Below are positions 1 to 11,514 of a stretch of DNA of 39,288 nt, one piece after another; position 1 is the first letter of the stretch, and every line of letters starts with the position of its first letter. A program made the translations under genes and the position numbers. Below the pieces are notes generated by a model, which was not told where the DNA came from, ran no database searches, and saw nothing but the letters and a program-made list of their open reading frames with translations. The DNA is from Schoenoplectus triqueter (Eukaryota; Streptophyta; Magnoliopsida; Poales; Cyperaceae): assembly GCA_964058805.1 (NCBI GenBank), contig CAXKVV010001359.1, positions 1 to 39,288 on the forward strand, given 5' to 3'.

Positions 1-167
1 ACTGAATGGATGTCAGAGAATGAAGAACTGAAAGATATTTAGATGGCTCATTGCCAATCCAAAATTGGAAATTAAGAAATAGAAGATATGGGGCGTTATA
101 GAAAAATTAGCCCAAACAGAAATTACAATAGAATTAGCCTTGAAAAGGAGAAAAATTGACAAGTTAC

Positions 168-1251
168 GGACCATCACAGTAGCAGCCGCCGCTGCTGCCG
201 CAGCATCATCAATGAAGAGATCTTCAACATGCCAACCGGGACACTCTTTTGTCAGATATTCTGATATACTACTTCCATTACTTGCAACTGCAGCTGTCAT
301 TGGCACAGTTGCTGCAAATGTAGTTGCGATCGCTTTCGCTGCCGGATTGTGGTCGTTGACCATGCTGGCCTTCTCGTGATTCCTTTTAACTAGTTCTTTC
401 TTCATGTTTCCATTTTTGTCGACAAGTGGCTCATTCGATTCTTCTGGTAAGGTAGAATCAGGAACAGAAGAGGAGATGGGCTGCACCGACAGGCGGGCCC
501 CAACAAGCAGAAAACGATTATGTTTCTTGGTTAATTCATTCGCACTGTGGATCGGTTCATCACACTCTTTGCATAGTATGGCTCTATCCTCCTGACAAAA
601 TATGTACCCCCTTCTTTCCTATATTTCAAAAGAAGGATTGGAACAAGTTTTAATTACCTATGACAATGATGGTGATTGTGAGACTATTAAGACGGCTAAT
701 GCTGGTGTGAAGATAAGCACAGTAAGAAACTAAGATGATAGCAAAAGAAACTTCCCGTTTCCTTAATTGAACAAATAATGTTTGACAATTAATCAAAACA
801 AATAGATTTCAGACGTGTCATTACTATATATACAAGGATCAATTAGTGACATTTATATATTGTTAATGACAAAAAATAAGCTATTGCCATTAATAATGAC
901 TGAAATTACTGAGTAGATTTGGATCAGCCATGTACTTAATAAACAAGATAAATGCCTTATTTCAAAAGAAATAATTATTGAAACAAGCCAAACAACTCAA
1001 CTGCCTAAAACAAGTTGTCAGCTCAATCACTTCTATTGGCTCCTAATTAATCAACTAACCTGACACACATCACAATTTGGAGAAGAATCATCATCAGAGT
1101 CAGGTTTGTGGAGGGCAAACCTACGGTGCTTCCCGGCGAGTTTGTTGGCACGGTGTACCTTGTGATCGCATGTATCACAGAGCGCCGCTTCGTCAGCGCA
1201 GCAGAAGATCGAGGCCTCTTCATGGCCACAGACATCACACTGGACCTTCAT
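168..1251 (-). CDS. Double B-box zinc-finger protein, BBX20/21/22-like (3' end uncertain)
   Basis: Exon 1 is 1060-1251 (64 codons, ATG at 1251) and exon 2 runs from 618 leftwards; intron 1 (619-1059) is GT-AG and phase 0. B-box 1 has C5, C8, C17, D20, C25, C28, H33 and H42. B-box 2 crosses the intron with C60, C63, C72, C80, C83, H88 and H97. Near the C-terminus is a SISEYL...PGWHVEDL motif, as in Arabidopsis BBX20-BBX22, followed by eight alanines. These family members are nuclear cofactors in light signalling that work with HY5; that role is inferred here. No CCT domain is seen. After the alanine run a donor-like GTAACT begins at 167. Reading on instead reaches a stop at 13-15 through a hydrophobic tail unlike the family, so a second intron and an exon beyond the window edge are more likely. 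Family call is firm; the 3' end is not. Confidence 0.88.
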
Positions 1252-1787
1252 CTCAACCTCTATGATTTAGGAATAATTTTGGAAAGGAGGGAAAAGAGAA
1301 TTAATGAGAGAGGAATTATTATGGGTCAATGAGAGGGTTAGAGAGGAGGAAGAAGGAGATTGTTGCAGGGTTGATTGGGAATAAGCTAAGCATAGTGGTG
1401 GGGATGAGGAGGGATTCTCGATGGAGGCGATTAGAATAAGTTTTCTTGCAAATGGATGCGTGCAACTAGCATTTTTATGCTAGATACAAAAGATTAACGG
1501 TGCGTTTTAGACTTGTAGGACTGGAGAGTCTGTGTGAGAGAGAAAAAAAGGAGAGAAATATAGATCTTTTTGCAATTTTATATCATGTATATCAGGAGAA
1601 AAATATTCCCGGAATTTATACTCCTGATCTGAGCCTAAATTTCTCATTTTTAGTTCTCTCCAGTCTTAACTACGATAGAAGAATGCAATTTTTCAACAGT
1701 GCTGAGGTGAGATACTAAGGATATTTTCATACAATTATAATTATAACGATTATTTTTGTCTTAAAAAAAAAGAATAGCACAGTACAG
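1252..1787. other. Upstream region of the BBX gene
   Basis: This holds the presumed 5' UTR and promoter of the minus-strand BBX gene. On the minus strand it is rich in C and T, which suits a plant 5' leader. No convincing TATA box or named regulatory site was found by eye. Confidence 0.4.
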
Positions 1788-2153
1788 CCATTTATAGGGT
1801 ATTTTCAATTGGAATGTTTGACATTTTCTTTTCTTTTTTTTCTTTCTTTTATGTTTTCCCAGCGACTTGTCATTCTTTTTATAAAGATTTTGCCTCTTGA
1901 ATCTTGATAGAACTCTTTCGGTATATACCTTTGAAATGTAGTATAATTAAAGTGAAGTTAAAAATTAAATCACCTAAAAATCTAAGCCACATTAAATTAC
2001 TCATAACTATTTTATTTTAACTTTGTTACAACGGAATATATCTATCAGAATTGAAGATATGACAAAATCTTTATAAAAAGAATGACAAGTCCTTGAAAAA
2101 AATGTAAAAAAAAAATGTCAAACATTCCAATTGAAAATATCCTATAAAAGCCT
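1788..2153. mobile_element. Fold-back (MITE-like) element
   Basis: Two arms of about 110-130 bp are inverted copies of each other. The left arm is about 1788-1915 and the right about 2045-2153. The outer tips read GCC.TTTATAGG.TATTTTC and the arms share GGAATGTTTGACATTTT and CTTGTCATTCTTTTTATAAA. The loop is about 130 bp. No coding capacity and no clear target duplication are seen. Confidence 0.7.
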
Positions 2154-2160
2154 ATAGTGC

Positions 2161-2228
2161 GCAAGGAACACCACAGTACGACATTGAGTATAGACGTAGA
2201 ACAATGCAAAGGGACACCACAGTATGAC
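2161..2228 (+). repeat. Short direct repeat pair, period 45-46 bp
   Basis: A 22-bp sequence around ACACCACAGTA occurs at 2161-2182 and again at about 2207-2228 with three changes. A shorter related piece (CACAGTACAGCC) precedes the fold-back element near 1778. Confidence 0.6.
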
Positions 2229-2319
2229 ACGAAGGTGGCAAAGGGATCGGCTTGGGATTTCGGACAGGTCGGATCGATCAGATATTTTGAAAGAAATAAG
2301 TCAGATTAAGGACTACTTA

Positions 2320-2332
<13 letters not shown>

Positions 2333-2360
<28 letters not shown>
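2333..2360. repeat. (TA)n microsatellite
   Basis: An uninterrupted TA run of 28 bp, followed by ten T. It lies inside a degenerate stretch (about 2240-2580) rich in GGTCGGAT and GATCAAAT-like words that may be an old, decayed hAT-like element. Confidence 0.9.
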
Positions 2361-2369
<9 letters not shown>

Positions 2370-2599
2370 TAATTTTAAATTAATTTTAATTAATTTGTAT
2401 ATTATTTGATCTCAAATTAGATTTGGTAAAATTAGATTCGGATTAAATCAAATTCGATCAGTTCATATTCGAGTTAGATCGGATTAATTTGATTTAAAAA
2501 AAATAGATCATATCAAATTAAGTTTAAATCTGAACAAATTTGATAGATTTTTAGATCGGATCAGATTCTAATACTGTGACATGTATCATAATGGCTCTG

Positions 2600-3672
2600 C
2601 TTGATTTTGTATCAAATTGTGTACACCTAGTAACATAGACCTAGTTAATCGTCTAGTTTTCTAGATCTATTCTAAATCTTCTTAGTTTGAACGCATCCAA
2701 TTCTTTAATACTTGGCAGAGCATTATTTGATTTATTTCATACAACCAAATTATTATTTTTCTCCGTCAATTTAAATTTTTAGAATTTGTTCTGTTCCATG
2801 AGAATTTTCAAGAAAGCATTGTGTATAATATTTTTCTTAAATAGCATTGTGTACAAAAAAAAATCACAGCCTGAAGATGCGTCTTTAAAATGAGAATTGA
2901 CAGTACTAAAAAAATTCTCAAATCCATAGAAGTTTATTATTTGTCCAAATTTTGGAATTATTTGTTCTGCTTCTCCATATATTCAAAATGAATTTAAAAA
3001 TATATACGTTTGACTCGGAAGTATATTCTAATCAACATGTTTAATTTGACACTTTAAACTAATTTAATTATTATTAAGGATAATTCATAAATGGTAATTA
3101 AGCGTAATTGAATTCAATTAGCTTTTATATATTTCAATCAAATAATTGATTAAGTAGTTTAGAACTGCTTTAAAGGAAGAGAGTTTGAACCCTACTTGAA
3201 CAAAATATATAAATTGCTTGACCGGATAATTTAAGCTCAAAACTAACTTTCTAAAATGTGGCCTAAAGCGATATTTATTATTTCCAGCTGAGTCATCCTG
3301 AAATCTAGCATTTTTACTATTTTAGATTTAGTCTGAAGTCTAGAGATGTCTAGATTGTTGATTGGGACCACAACTTTAAAATATCAATTTAAATCCTGTT
3401 GAATTGAGTAAACTGATTTCAAAAAATTCTAGTCAATTACAAGTTTACAATGATCATCTCTGCTATGTTACGGAACAACCTCCTTTATAATATTTGAGAT
3501 ATGATTTCCAATTTGCTGTGATGAAATTATGATATTGTACATGCAAATTATATATTCAGTAATCAATTGGAAATTTAGAATCAAATAGTTAATTAATAAT
3601 CAAACTAACAATAATCTTTTAAAAAATCTACTATACAATTGCAATGTTTGAATTTAATCGGATGTCATATAT
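2600..3672. other. AT-rich intergenic DNA
   Basis: No ORF of meaningful length, RNA gene or clear repeat was recognised here. Confidence 0.5.
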
Positions 3673-3681
3673 AGAGAGAGA

Positions 3682-4097
3682 TAGGGGTGTCAATTATTGA
3701 CCCGACCCGACGGGTTAACCCGACCCGATCCGAACCCGACCCGTCCCAACATGACCTGAAAATAAATGGGTCGGATATGGGTTTGATTTTTTTGACCCGA
3801 AGATAAATGGATCGGGTCGGGTTCGGGTCAACCCGACCCGATTAATTATGTTTTTTGAAGTAATTTTATGATTTATCACTAAATAAAACTTAAATATACA
3901 CTAATTAAGATTAATTAATATTTAATTGCTTAAAATTATATAAAAATAATTAATAATTAATAATTTATTTTATACGGATTGGGTCGGATATGGGTCAAGA
4001 TTTTTTGACTTGAATTTAATCGGGTCGGGTTCGGATCGAGTCAAGAAAAATTATAAAATAATATGACCCGACCCGACCCGACTCATTGACACTCCTA
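3682..4097. mobile_element. Non-autonomous hAT-like element with GACCCG subterminal arrays
   Basis: The ends are near-perfect inverted repeats: TAGGGGTGTCAA on the left, and TAGGAGTGTCAA on the right when reverse-complemented. The flanks 3674-3681 and 4098-4105 are both GAGAGAGA, the 8-bp duplication length of hAT elements. Just inside each end is an array of GACCCGACCCG words in both orientations, resembling the short subterminal repeats that hAT transposases bind in elements such as Ac. The 416-bp body is AT-rich and non-coding. The duplication is simple sequence, which weakens it as proof. Confidence 0.72.
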
Positions 4098-4105
4098 GAG
4101 AGAGA

Positions 4106-4794
4106 CAAACATAAAATCTTATTTATGTTAAAATTTTGCAACTTTATATTTTCTCACTAATTATTGCTGAAAAAGTATTCTAAGCTGCTTACACCTGTGA
4201 AATGTTAACTTCAGTAGCACTCACTTTTTTTAATTTTTCCCCACTTTTTTGGTGTTTTAATAAAATTCCGGAGAAGGAGGATCACTCGTTTATTTCAAAT
4301 AGTTTCTGTAACCTAGGAAAGCATATAAACTGCAGTCAACTGGTGCTATAATAATTATGTGCATTCATTTGATATATAGTTCAACTAACCAAAAAGTAGA
4401 GGCCTATATATTCCTATATATCTATCTCTATCCAAGAGGTATGGGCTTGATGCAACACAGAAAATCTATATCAGTTCAAGATCTCTTCACTGGTCCCTGA
4501 CAAAATTTCCCTACTAGATTCATCTCCAGCTCATACAAGACTGGAGTGAGACCTCCTTAAACCCACCTATTATATTAATATATATGAATAGGCCAAGGCC
4601 TAGTTGTTGTAAATTAAACATGGTCAGATCAGTTTTTTGTTTTATTTTATTTTATTTTTGTGTCCTTTACCAGATACAATGTAACAGTGATATGTGCAGT
4701 GGTGGCAGAACAGAAACAGCCAAACTCTGTAATATCTATGTCAAATTATATATCCACCCTGGTCCATATTGTTTACATATGTACTCGAAATATA
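4106..4794. other. Intergenic DNA without a recognised gene
   Basis: The longest frame (4584-4808) is a 74-codon chance ORF with no recognisable domain. Confidence 0.5.
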
Positions 4795-5144
4795 GGTTAA
4801 TTTTTTAGCGGTTCATTAAATTTTGATATTTATTTATATTTGATTACTGAATTTTTATTTATTTATTTTTAGTTACTCAACTTTAATGTTTATTTATATT
4901 TAATCACTCTCATTAGTTTTTTATTCGAAAATAATTAAAAACTAATAAAAAATAAATATTATTTTATTTTATTTATCTACTTTTCATTTCAATTATTATT
5001 GACAACAAATACAATTTTATTTCAATTATTTTTTACCAAATATGTATAAACATAAAAAGTTTAGTGACTAAAAACAGATAATAAAAGTTCAGTGACCAAA
5101 TATAAATAAACATTAAAATTTAGTGACATGCTACAAAATTAACC
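4795..5144. mobile_element. MITE with ~105-bp inverted termini (Mutator-like type)
   Basis: The left 4795-4900 and right 5040-5144 are inverted copies that begin GGTTAATTTT and share TTTATTTATATTTG and TCACTAAA/TTACTGAA words. The 10-bp flanks match at 8 of 10 positions (left TCGAAATATA, right CCAAAATATA), in the 8-11 bp range of Mutator-like elements. The interior is AT-rich and non-coding. Confidence 0.65.
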
Positions 5145-6087
5145 CCAAAATATATATCTGAATTTTAATTTTATCTCGGAGTAAGTTTGGAGGTGACATA
5201 GAAAAATGAAAGAACAAAGAGATTCTATTATGGAGTATTTATTATTACTTTCTCTTAATTTTCAAAATGGCGATTCTCTTATTTTTTATATTTTATATCA
5301 ATTATTAATTATTAGTTTACATGTTAATTTCAATAGCCAGAGACATATTTATTCCAAATGAAAAGAAATTAATTATTTGGACCAAAATTCATGGCCATCA
5401 GATCAATTTGACGACATTGACAATTGTTAACACTTAAGCGTACTTATGAATTTCAAAATCGAACAAATTACCTGTATAATTATTAAAACATCACTGTATT
5501 ATTGGATGCAAATTACAACACAAGTGCTATTATTATACACAAATCAATATCACGGTTATTTGATGATAGAACTTTGATGTGGATAAAAGTATTATATATA
5601 TACACACATCCATATCATCGTTGAATTTATCACCCACTTGATCAACGTGGAACTAAATAAATAAATTTTGTCCAAACTAATTATCTATGAAAATGATAAC
5701 CGTAAAACTTTGAGAAAATATTTTCCCTGTCATTGATGGTAGATTTCGTAATATAATGATTATAATTACTTGCTAGAACTTGCAAAAAGAATTAAATAGA
5801 AATAGTAGAATGAATCAAGCCATCCTAGCTAGTACAAGTTTTGTCAAAAGACAGAATTTGTTCCTGTGACTATGATAATGTATTTCATACGGAGGTTACA
5901 AATTCAAAATTTAATTGAAGCTAAAATATTTGATTTTTCTTTATCTCATATTAAATTTCTGATAAATATTACGAACATGAACAAAATATTTCATCGGACA
6001 CTTTATTTAATTAGTTTAATTAGTTTTTTTTCCCAATGATTGGCAGCAGCTGCAAACTGTTAATTAGTTAAATTAGTTACGGCAGTC
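5145..6087. other. AT-rich intergenic DNA
   Basis: No gene, RNA or repeat was recognised. Confidence 0.5.
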
Positions 6088-6215
6088 ATCTTTTTTTTCG
6101 ATCGGAAAGATGAGAGCTAAGCTCTCAAATTTCATAATTATCTATAAGGACCTCCCATCCGGATTTCGAACCCACGACCTCCCACACAAAAAGTATTGTC
6201 CGTAGTTTACATATA
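6088..6215 (-). mobile_element. SINE-like element (tRNA-derived, probably 5' truncated)
   Basis: On the minus strand there is a good pol III B box, GTGGGTTCGAAATCC (about 6165). It is followed by GGATGGGAGGTCC, a short hairpin GAGAGCTTAGCTCTC, and a 3' end TTTCCGATCG with eight A. This order is typical of plant SINEs. A convincing A box upstream was not found, so the 5' part may be lost. Confidence 0.5.
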
Positions 6216-7012
6216 TACTATATTGTCAGTGTATTTTATTTTCAACTTCTATTACACAAACAAAATAAATTAGCAAAAAGGAAGGCCACTTCAAATATAT
6301 TACTTCTTACCTTTAATTAAATATACATACAGGCTATTTCATTGAATTTATTAACGGTCAAATGAAACATGTTATATTAGCTGAAAACAAAAACAAAAAA
6401 AAAACGATCAAATGAGTATTTCAATAACTGAGAAATATTTCTTAAGACAAAGAACCATTTTCCTGATTCCTTTCTATTGTGAAAGGACATCTCAGAAGTA
6501 CTTTTTACTTTTCAAATTATTAGTTTTTTTTTTTTACTTTTAAAGCATTATCTTTAACTACTTATAAAAACTTAAAAGAATTAAAATTAGAGTTTTGTTG
6601 GTTTTGCCTCTCCATTTAAACTATCAATGTATTATATATTGTGCACATACATGACGATAGGTGAATTTATAGGTAGATATCGCCTGGAATCTGTAAAAAA
6701 ATATGCGAGTACGTACCATAGATATCCAAATTACTGAAATTCTATAAAGCGGATGTTTAAAGTTTTTTCTTTGCAAGATGATGTTAAATTGAAGGGGAAA
6801 AAATTGTGCATTTCAACTTGTCCTTTTATGTACCTTTTTTTGTTAACTAACTGTCAAATAATATACAAATGTTATTTCATCAATTTTGTTATTTTTATTT
6901 TTTATTCTAAAGTACATATTCGAATTATTTGTGCATGCTGCGTTAAATATTGGTATCTAATAGTAAAATCAAGATATGAATATGATTTTAGCACTGTATA
7001 TTCGAATATATG
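6216..7012. other. Intergenic DNA left of the copia insertion
   Basis: AT-rich. The 92-codon frame at 6753-7031 runs into the LTR and has no recognisable domain. Confidence 0.5.
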
Positions 7013-7253
7013 TGTAATATTTAACGGATAAAACTTACAAGTTGCTCCGTTAATCTTCGTGCGGAAGCGGTTCTGACCAATACAGCACTATCACTGGTTC
7101 TACAAGAAATCACGAGCCGAAGCCGGAAGCCTTGCGTTTTTCACAACCTAAATTCTTCAAGTCTTAACAGAGTATCTTTTCTCTTTCTCTCTCTTTGATA
7201 ATAGTGACAGATTCGTTTTTCTGATAATCTATGAGAGAGAGTATACTAGTGTA

Positions 7254-7261
7254 TATTTATA
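7254..7261 (-). promoter_or_regulatory. LTR TATA box (3' LTR copy)
   Basis: TATAAATA on the minus strand, placed between the 26-bp U3 repeats and the likely R region. The identical copy in the 5' LTR is at 13671-13678. Confidence 0.65.
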
Positions 7262-7286
7262 AGCCAACGCATCTGCTCAATACACT

Positions 7287-7345
7287 TGTTCAATGCGCCT
7301 CTCCAGTGCACCTGTTCAATGCACCTTTCCAGTGCATCTGTTCAT
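7287..7345 (-). repeat. 26-bp tandem repeat in LTR U3 (3' LTR copy)
   Basis: Two full units (7287-7312 and 7313-7338) and a partial third begin TGTTCAATGC on the plus strand. In element orientation they lie just upstream of the TATA box, where promoter repeats are common. Confidence 0.8.
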
Positions 7346-7411
7346 TCTTATAACGGATTGGGTTTGGATTCGGGTTTCCCATAATGGGCGTACTGATAAT
7401 TAAATCCAACA

Positions 7412-7421
7412 TCTCCCACTC
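7412..7421 (-). other. Polypurine tract of the copia element
   Basis: GAGTGGGAGA on the minus strand directly precedes the 3' LTR start (TGTTGG). It is the expected primer site for plus-strand DNA synthesis. Confidence 0.85.
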
Positions 7422-8505
7422 GCACAAAATGGAAGACCCGATATAAACTAAGAGAATATATAATTTCTTATCTCTGTTAAAATTCATACAAGAAAATAGG
7501 CCGTGACCAGCATATTTGAATTTGAGAGCATATGTTATTATCCAACTGTTAGGTATGTATAACAACATTTAAGTAGAGTAAATATGCAGTACCCCAGATC
7601 ATCTAATCATATTTTAAGTATAATATGATCTCTTTTATTTATTGATACATCCATACTTATATATTCACAATCATATCACATAAAAATAATTGGTGCACCA
7701 GTGAATATAAATAAATATGATACTATAATGATCTTTTTCTTTTATCTAAAATCTCTTCATTCCAAAACAATTGTTATCCAGATATGTTTCATTAGACCAC
7801 ATCAATCATGATCATTGATAACATTCCAAAATAACTAATTGAAATGAAACTTCAAGTATTTAGTAAAAAATCAAAGAGTACTATGAGATTCTTTTTATCT
7901 CACGGGTCTCACACAACAAAGAAGCAGAGATCATATCTTCTGTTACCCTATTGGTCAATTGCACATATGGTATGAAACATATGCTATGGTATTATTCTCC
8001 ATTTTCTTATGGAGCGTATGTCTAAACTAAAATTTAATACCATACAAGTGATAGTTCAGATATATATAAAATATCTAACTTGAGTCCACAACTCTACTTA
8101 CTTTTAAATACAATAACAAGACTCCCACTTAGCATAAGACAGTTAAGGTAAATAGTGGGTATTTCACCTTCGATCATAATTTAAATTCATATGACCTCAT
8201 CTTGATTCTTTATCAAGGCGATATTATTTTAAGCACTTTGCTCTCACGTTTTGTATCATATTTAGCTTAAAACTAATCTCATTTCTATGTACTACAAAGA
8301 CATAGAAGCGATTGCCTGTGTGAGAAGGCCAATCAACTGTCTGACATACCTTTTATTTTATATCTCATCTCATGTGTTATGCTAAATATACTGATATTAA
8401 ATAATTTATAACAATCATCACATAAATGAATTAAGAAAATAGCTTCCATTGCATTTATCCCACAAATATAAATATACATGATATATTGTTCAATAAAATA
8501 TAAAA
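7422..8505 (-). other. Long 3' non-coding region of the copia element
   Basis: About 1.1 kb lies between the pol stop and the polypurine tract with no ORF. A second polypurine-like block, AAGTGGGAGTC on the minus strand, lies near 8120-8130. Confidence 0.7.
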
Positions 8506-10266
8506 TCATAATCTACGTAACCCTAGAGATTTGACATGACCAACAAACATATCTCTAGGTATTGCCTTTGTAAAAGGATCTGCCACCATTTTGTGTGTAG
8601 ATATATACTGCATGCAAACTTGCTTTTTCGCCATCATGTCTCTAACGAAGTTATACTTAGTATCAATGTGTTTGGTTTTTGAATGATACTTGAGATCTTT
8701 TGTATAAGCGATTGCTGCCTGACTATCACTATGTACTAACACTGGGTCAGTTTCATTCTCACAGAAACCCAAGTGATTTAAAAATCTTCTAAGCCAAACT
8801 GCTTCTTGTACTGCTGCTGAAAATGCCACAAATTCAGCTTCCATTGTGGATAAGGATATACAACTCTGTTTCTTACTACTCCAAGAGATGACTCTATTAT
8901 TAAGTAAGAAAACATAACCAGAGGTAGATTTTCTTTCATCTAAATCTCCTCCCCAGTCAGCATCTGCATAACCCATGAGTTGTAGAATTTCTCCTTGAAA
9001 ACATAATGAATAATCTACAGTACCTTTCAGATACCTAAGTATTCTTTTCACTGCTTTCCAATGGGACTGTCCTGGATTAGCTTGATATCTACTCACCATT
9101 CCAACGGCGAAACTGATATCCGGTCTAGTACACATCATAGCATACATGAGACTGCCTACAGCACTTGAGTAAGGAATTTTTTTCATTTGTGCTTTTTCAT
9201 CTGGAGTCTTTGGACACATTCTTAAGCTAAGACCTTCGCCTTTTGCTATAGGAGTATCAATGGATTTACAGTCTTGCATATGAAACTTTTCAAGTACTTT
9301 TCTGATGTAATGCTCTTGTGATAGAGCTAACATCTTCTTGGAACGATCTCTTTCAATCTTCACTCTAAGAATATATGCTGCTTCACCCATATCTTTCATA
9401 TCAAAATTGGAGGATAACCATTCTTTGATAGTTTTCACATACTCCTTATTGTTACTAGCCAACAGTATATCATCCACATAAAGTGATAGTATCACAAATT
9501 TATTTTTGGATCTCTTAACATACACGCAGTGATCTTCATCAATCATTTTAAAATCAAATGATATGATAGCTTGATGAAATCGAATGTACCATTGTCTGGA
9601 AGATTGTTTGAGACCATAAATAGATCTCAATAATTTGCACACTTTGTGCTCTTGACCTTCAACAACAAAGCTTGCAGGTTGTTCCATATATATCTCTTCT
9701 TTCAGATTGTCATTTAGAAATGCGGTTTTGACATCCATTTGATGCAACTCCAAATCTAAACCGGCAACAATAGCTAGTATCAATCGTATAGAATTAAATC
9801 TCACAACAGGAGAGAAAGTTTCTTCATAGTCTATCCCTTCTTGTTGTGTATACCCCTTAGCAACAAGGCGTGCCTTATACTTGTCAATTGAGCCATCAGC
9901 TAGACGTTTAATCTTGAGAACCCATTTGTTCCCAATTGCCTTACGTCCTTCTGGGAGATCAACTAATTCCCAAACATTATTTGATCTCATTGACTCCATT
10001 TCTTCTTCCATTGCTTTCATCCATTTCTCTTTAGCGGGACAAGTGAGAGCCTCTCGAATATTTGTTGGCTCTTCTTCATCTTGCATGACAATCATGTAAG
10101 ATTCATTCTCAATTGGAAAATGACGTTTAGGAACTCTAGCACGATTGCTCTGCCTAATTTGTGATTGTGCTGAGCTTGGCTCGGCATCATCTGCTAATTT
10201 TCTCCCACTTGGATGAGATACTGTTGGAGGTTCAGGAATATGCACTAAACGATTTGCAACAATCAA
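8506..10266 (-). pseudogene. copia pol segment: reverse transcriptase and RNase H
   Basis: An open stretch of 586 codons. Counting from its first methionine, the N-terminal part links from integrase. The Ty1/copia reverse transcriptase follows, with catalytic D178 in MDVKTAFL and the YVDD box at 263-266. RNase H follows with Asp in ADADW (435/437), E478 in MEAEF and D514 in HSDSQAA. The domains are intact and the natural stop is at 8506-8508. It is cut off from the rest of the polyprotein by the stop at 10429-10431; the 54 codons between are open and in the same frame. It would copy element RNA into DNA in the cytoplasmic particle. The segment can only be expressed if the upstream stops are read through. 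Confidence 0.95.
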
Positions 10267-10428
10267 ATCATTTTGTTCATCTACCTCATATAGAGAAAAA
10301 TCCTGAACTATCTCACCCTTTCTTGGAAATTCATTTTCTAAAAAAATGACATCTCGTGACTCAAATTCTGTTACACTCCCACTTGATTGTTCACCAATGA
10401 ATACATAACCTTTGGAATGTTCAGAGTA

Positions 10429-11514
10429 TCATATAAATATACTCTTTTTACCTCGTGAACCTAATTTACCATACTTATGAGACATATCATGAACAAAAGC
10501 AGCACATCCCCAAGGTCTCAGATTACTAAGATCTGGTTTTCTATTATTCCAAAGTTCGTAAGGAGTAGAAGAAACAGATTTAGAGGGTACACGGTTTAGA
10601 ATATAAACAGCAGTCAACAATGCATCACCCCAAAAAGTGATTGGCAGATTTGCTTGAACCATCATTGACCTAACCATTTCTAAAAAAGTTCGATTTCTCC
10701 TTTCAGCTACTCCATTTTGTTGTGGAGTATATGGTATGGTCAATTGCCTAAGTATTCCTTTTTCTTCGCACATTTGTTTGAATTCATCAGATAAATATTC
10801 GCGACCACGATCCGTTCTTAAGGCCTTAACCTTTCTGTCTAATTGATTTTCAACAAAAATAATAAATTTCTTAAAGCATGCAAGAGCTTCAGATTTATGA
10901 GATATCAAATAGACATAACCGTATCGTGTATAATCATCAATGAAGGTGATAAAATATCTACCTCCATGTCGTGCCCTCACATTCATTGGTCCACAAATGT
11001 CTGAATGAATTAATTGCAATGGAAATTTAGATCTAGTTTTTGTTCCGAATGGTTTTCTTGCCATTTTTCTTTTTAAACAATTTTCACATGTTGGTAGACT
11101 AACCCGTTCAAGATGGCCTAGTAAGCCTTCTTTGGCTAATCTATCCATCCTTTGTTGTCCAATATGACCTAATCTCATATGCCATACATTCACATCAGTA
11201 TTATCATTAGCATATGTAATTAAAGAAAAATGAGTATTATAAGAAGTCATTATATTAACAACATCTAAAATAATAAAACCATTCGATACATATCCATAAC
11301 CATAACATACATCATCCAGATACAACTTAATACTAGTACTGCACATGTTCAAACTAAATCCAAATCTAAGAAGAACAACAACAGATACAAGATTTCGTCG
11401 AATTTCAGGTGCAAAGAGAACATCATGTAAGAGAAGGGTTCGACCATCACGCATATCCAACTTGCATGTACCTATATCCTTGACCGGTACACGAGAATTA
11501 TTTCCTACATAAAG
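10429..11514 (-). pseudogene. copia pol segment: end of protease and integrase
   Basis: This lies between the two in-frame stops. From the first methionine (11460), the zinc-binding HHCC is H94, H99, C125 and C128. The catalytic core is D154, D217 and E253, the DD35E spacing of retroelement integrases, and the [16 protein letters not shown] block is typical of Ty1/copia. All key residues are present. The segment ends at a TGA at 10429-10431 that interrupts the conserved stretch just after the integrase core. Integrase before reverse transcriptase is the Ty1/copia order. Confidence 0.94.

Larger units (their letters stand above)
7013..7411 (-). repeat. 3' LTR of the copia element
   Basis: Minus-strand ends are TGTTGGATTT...AATATTACA. 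It differs from the other LTR at six of 399 positions, all transitions, with no indels. Confidence 0.97.

Noticed and set aside
1047..1332. Additional frames overlapping BBX exon 1 on both strands
   Set aside because: They are shadows of the B-box coding sequence; only the minus-strand frame from 1251 carries the Cys/His pattern.
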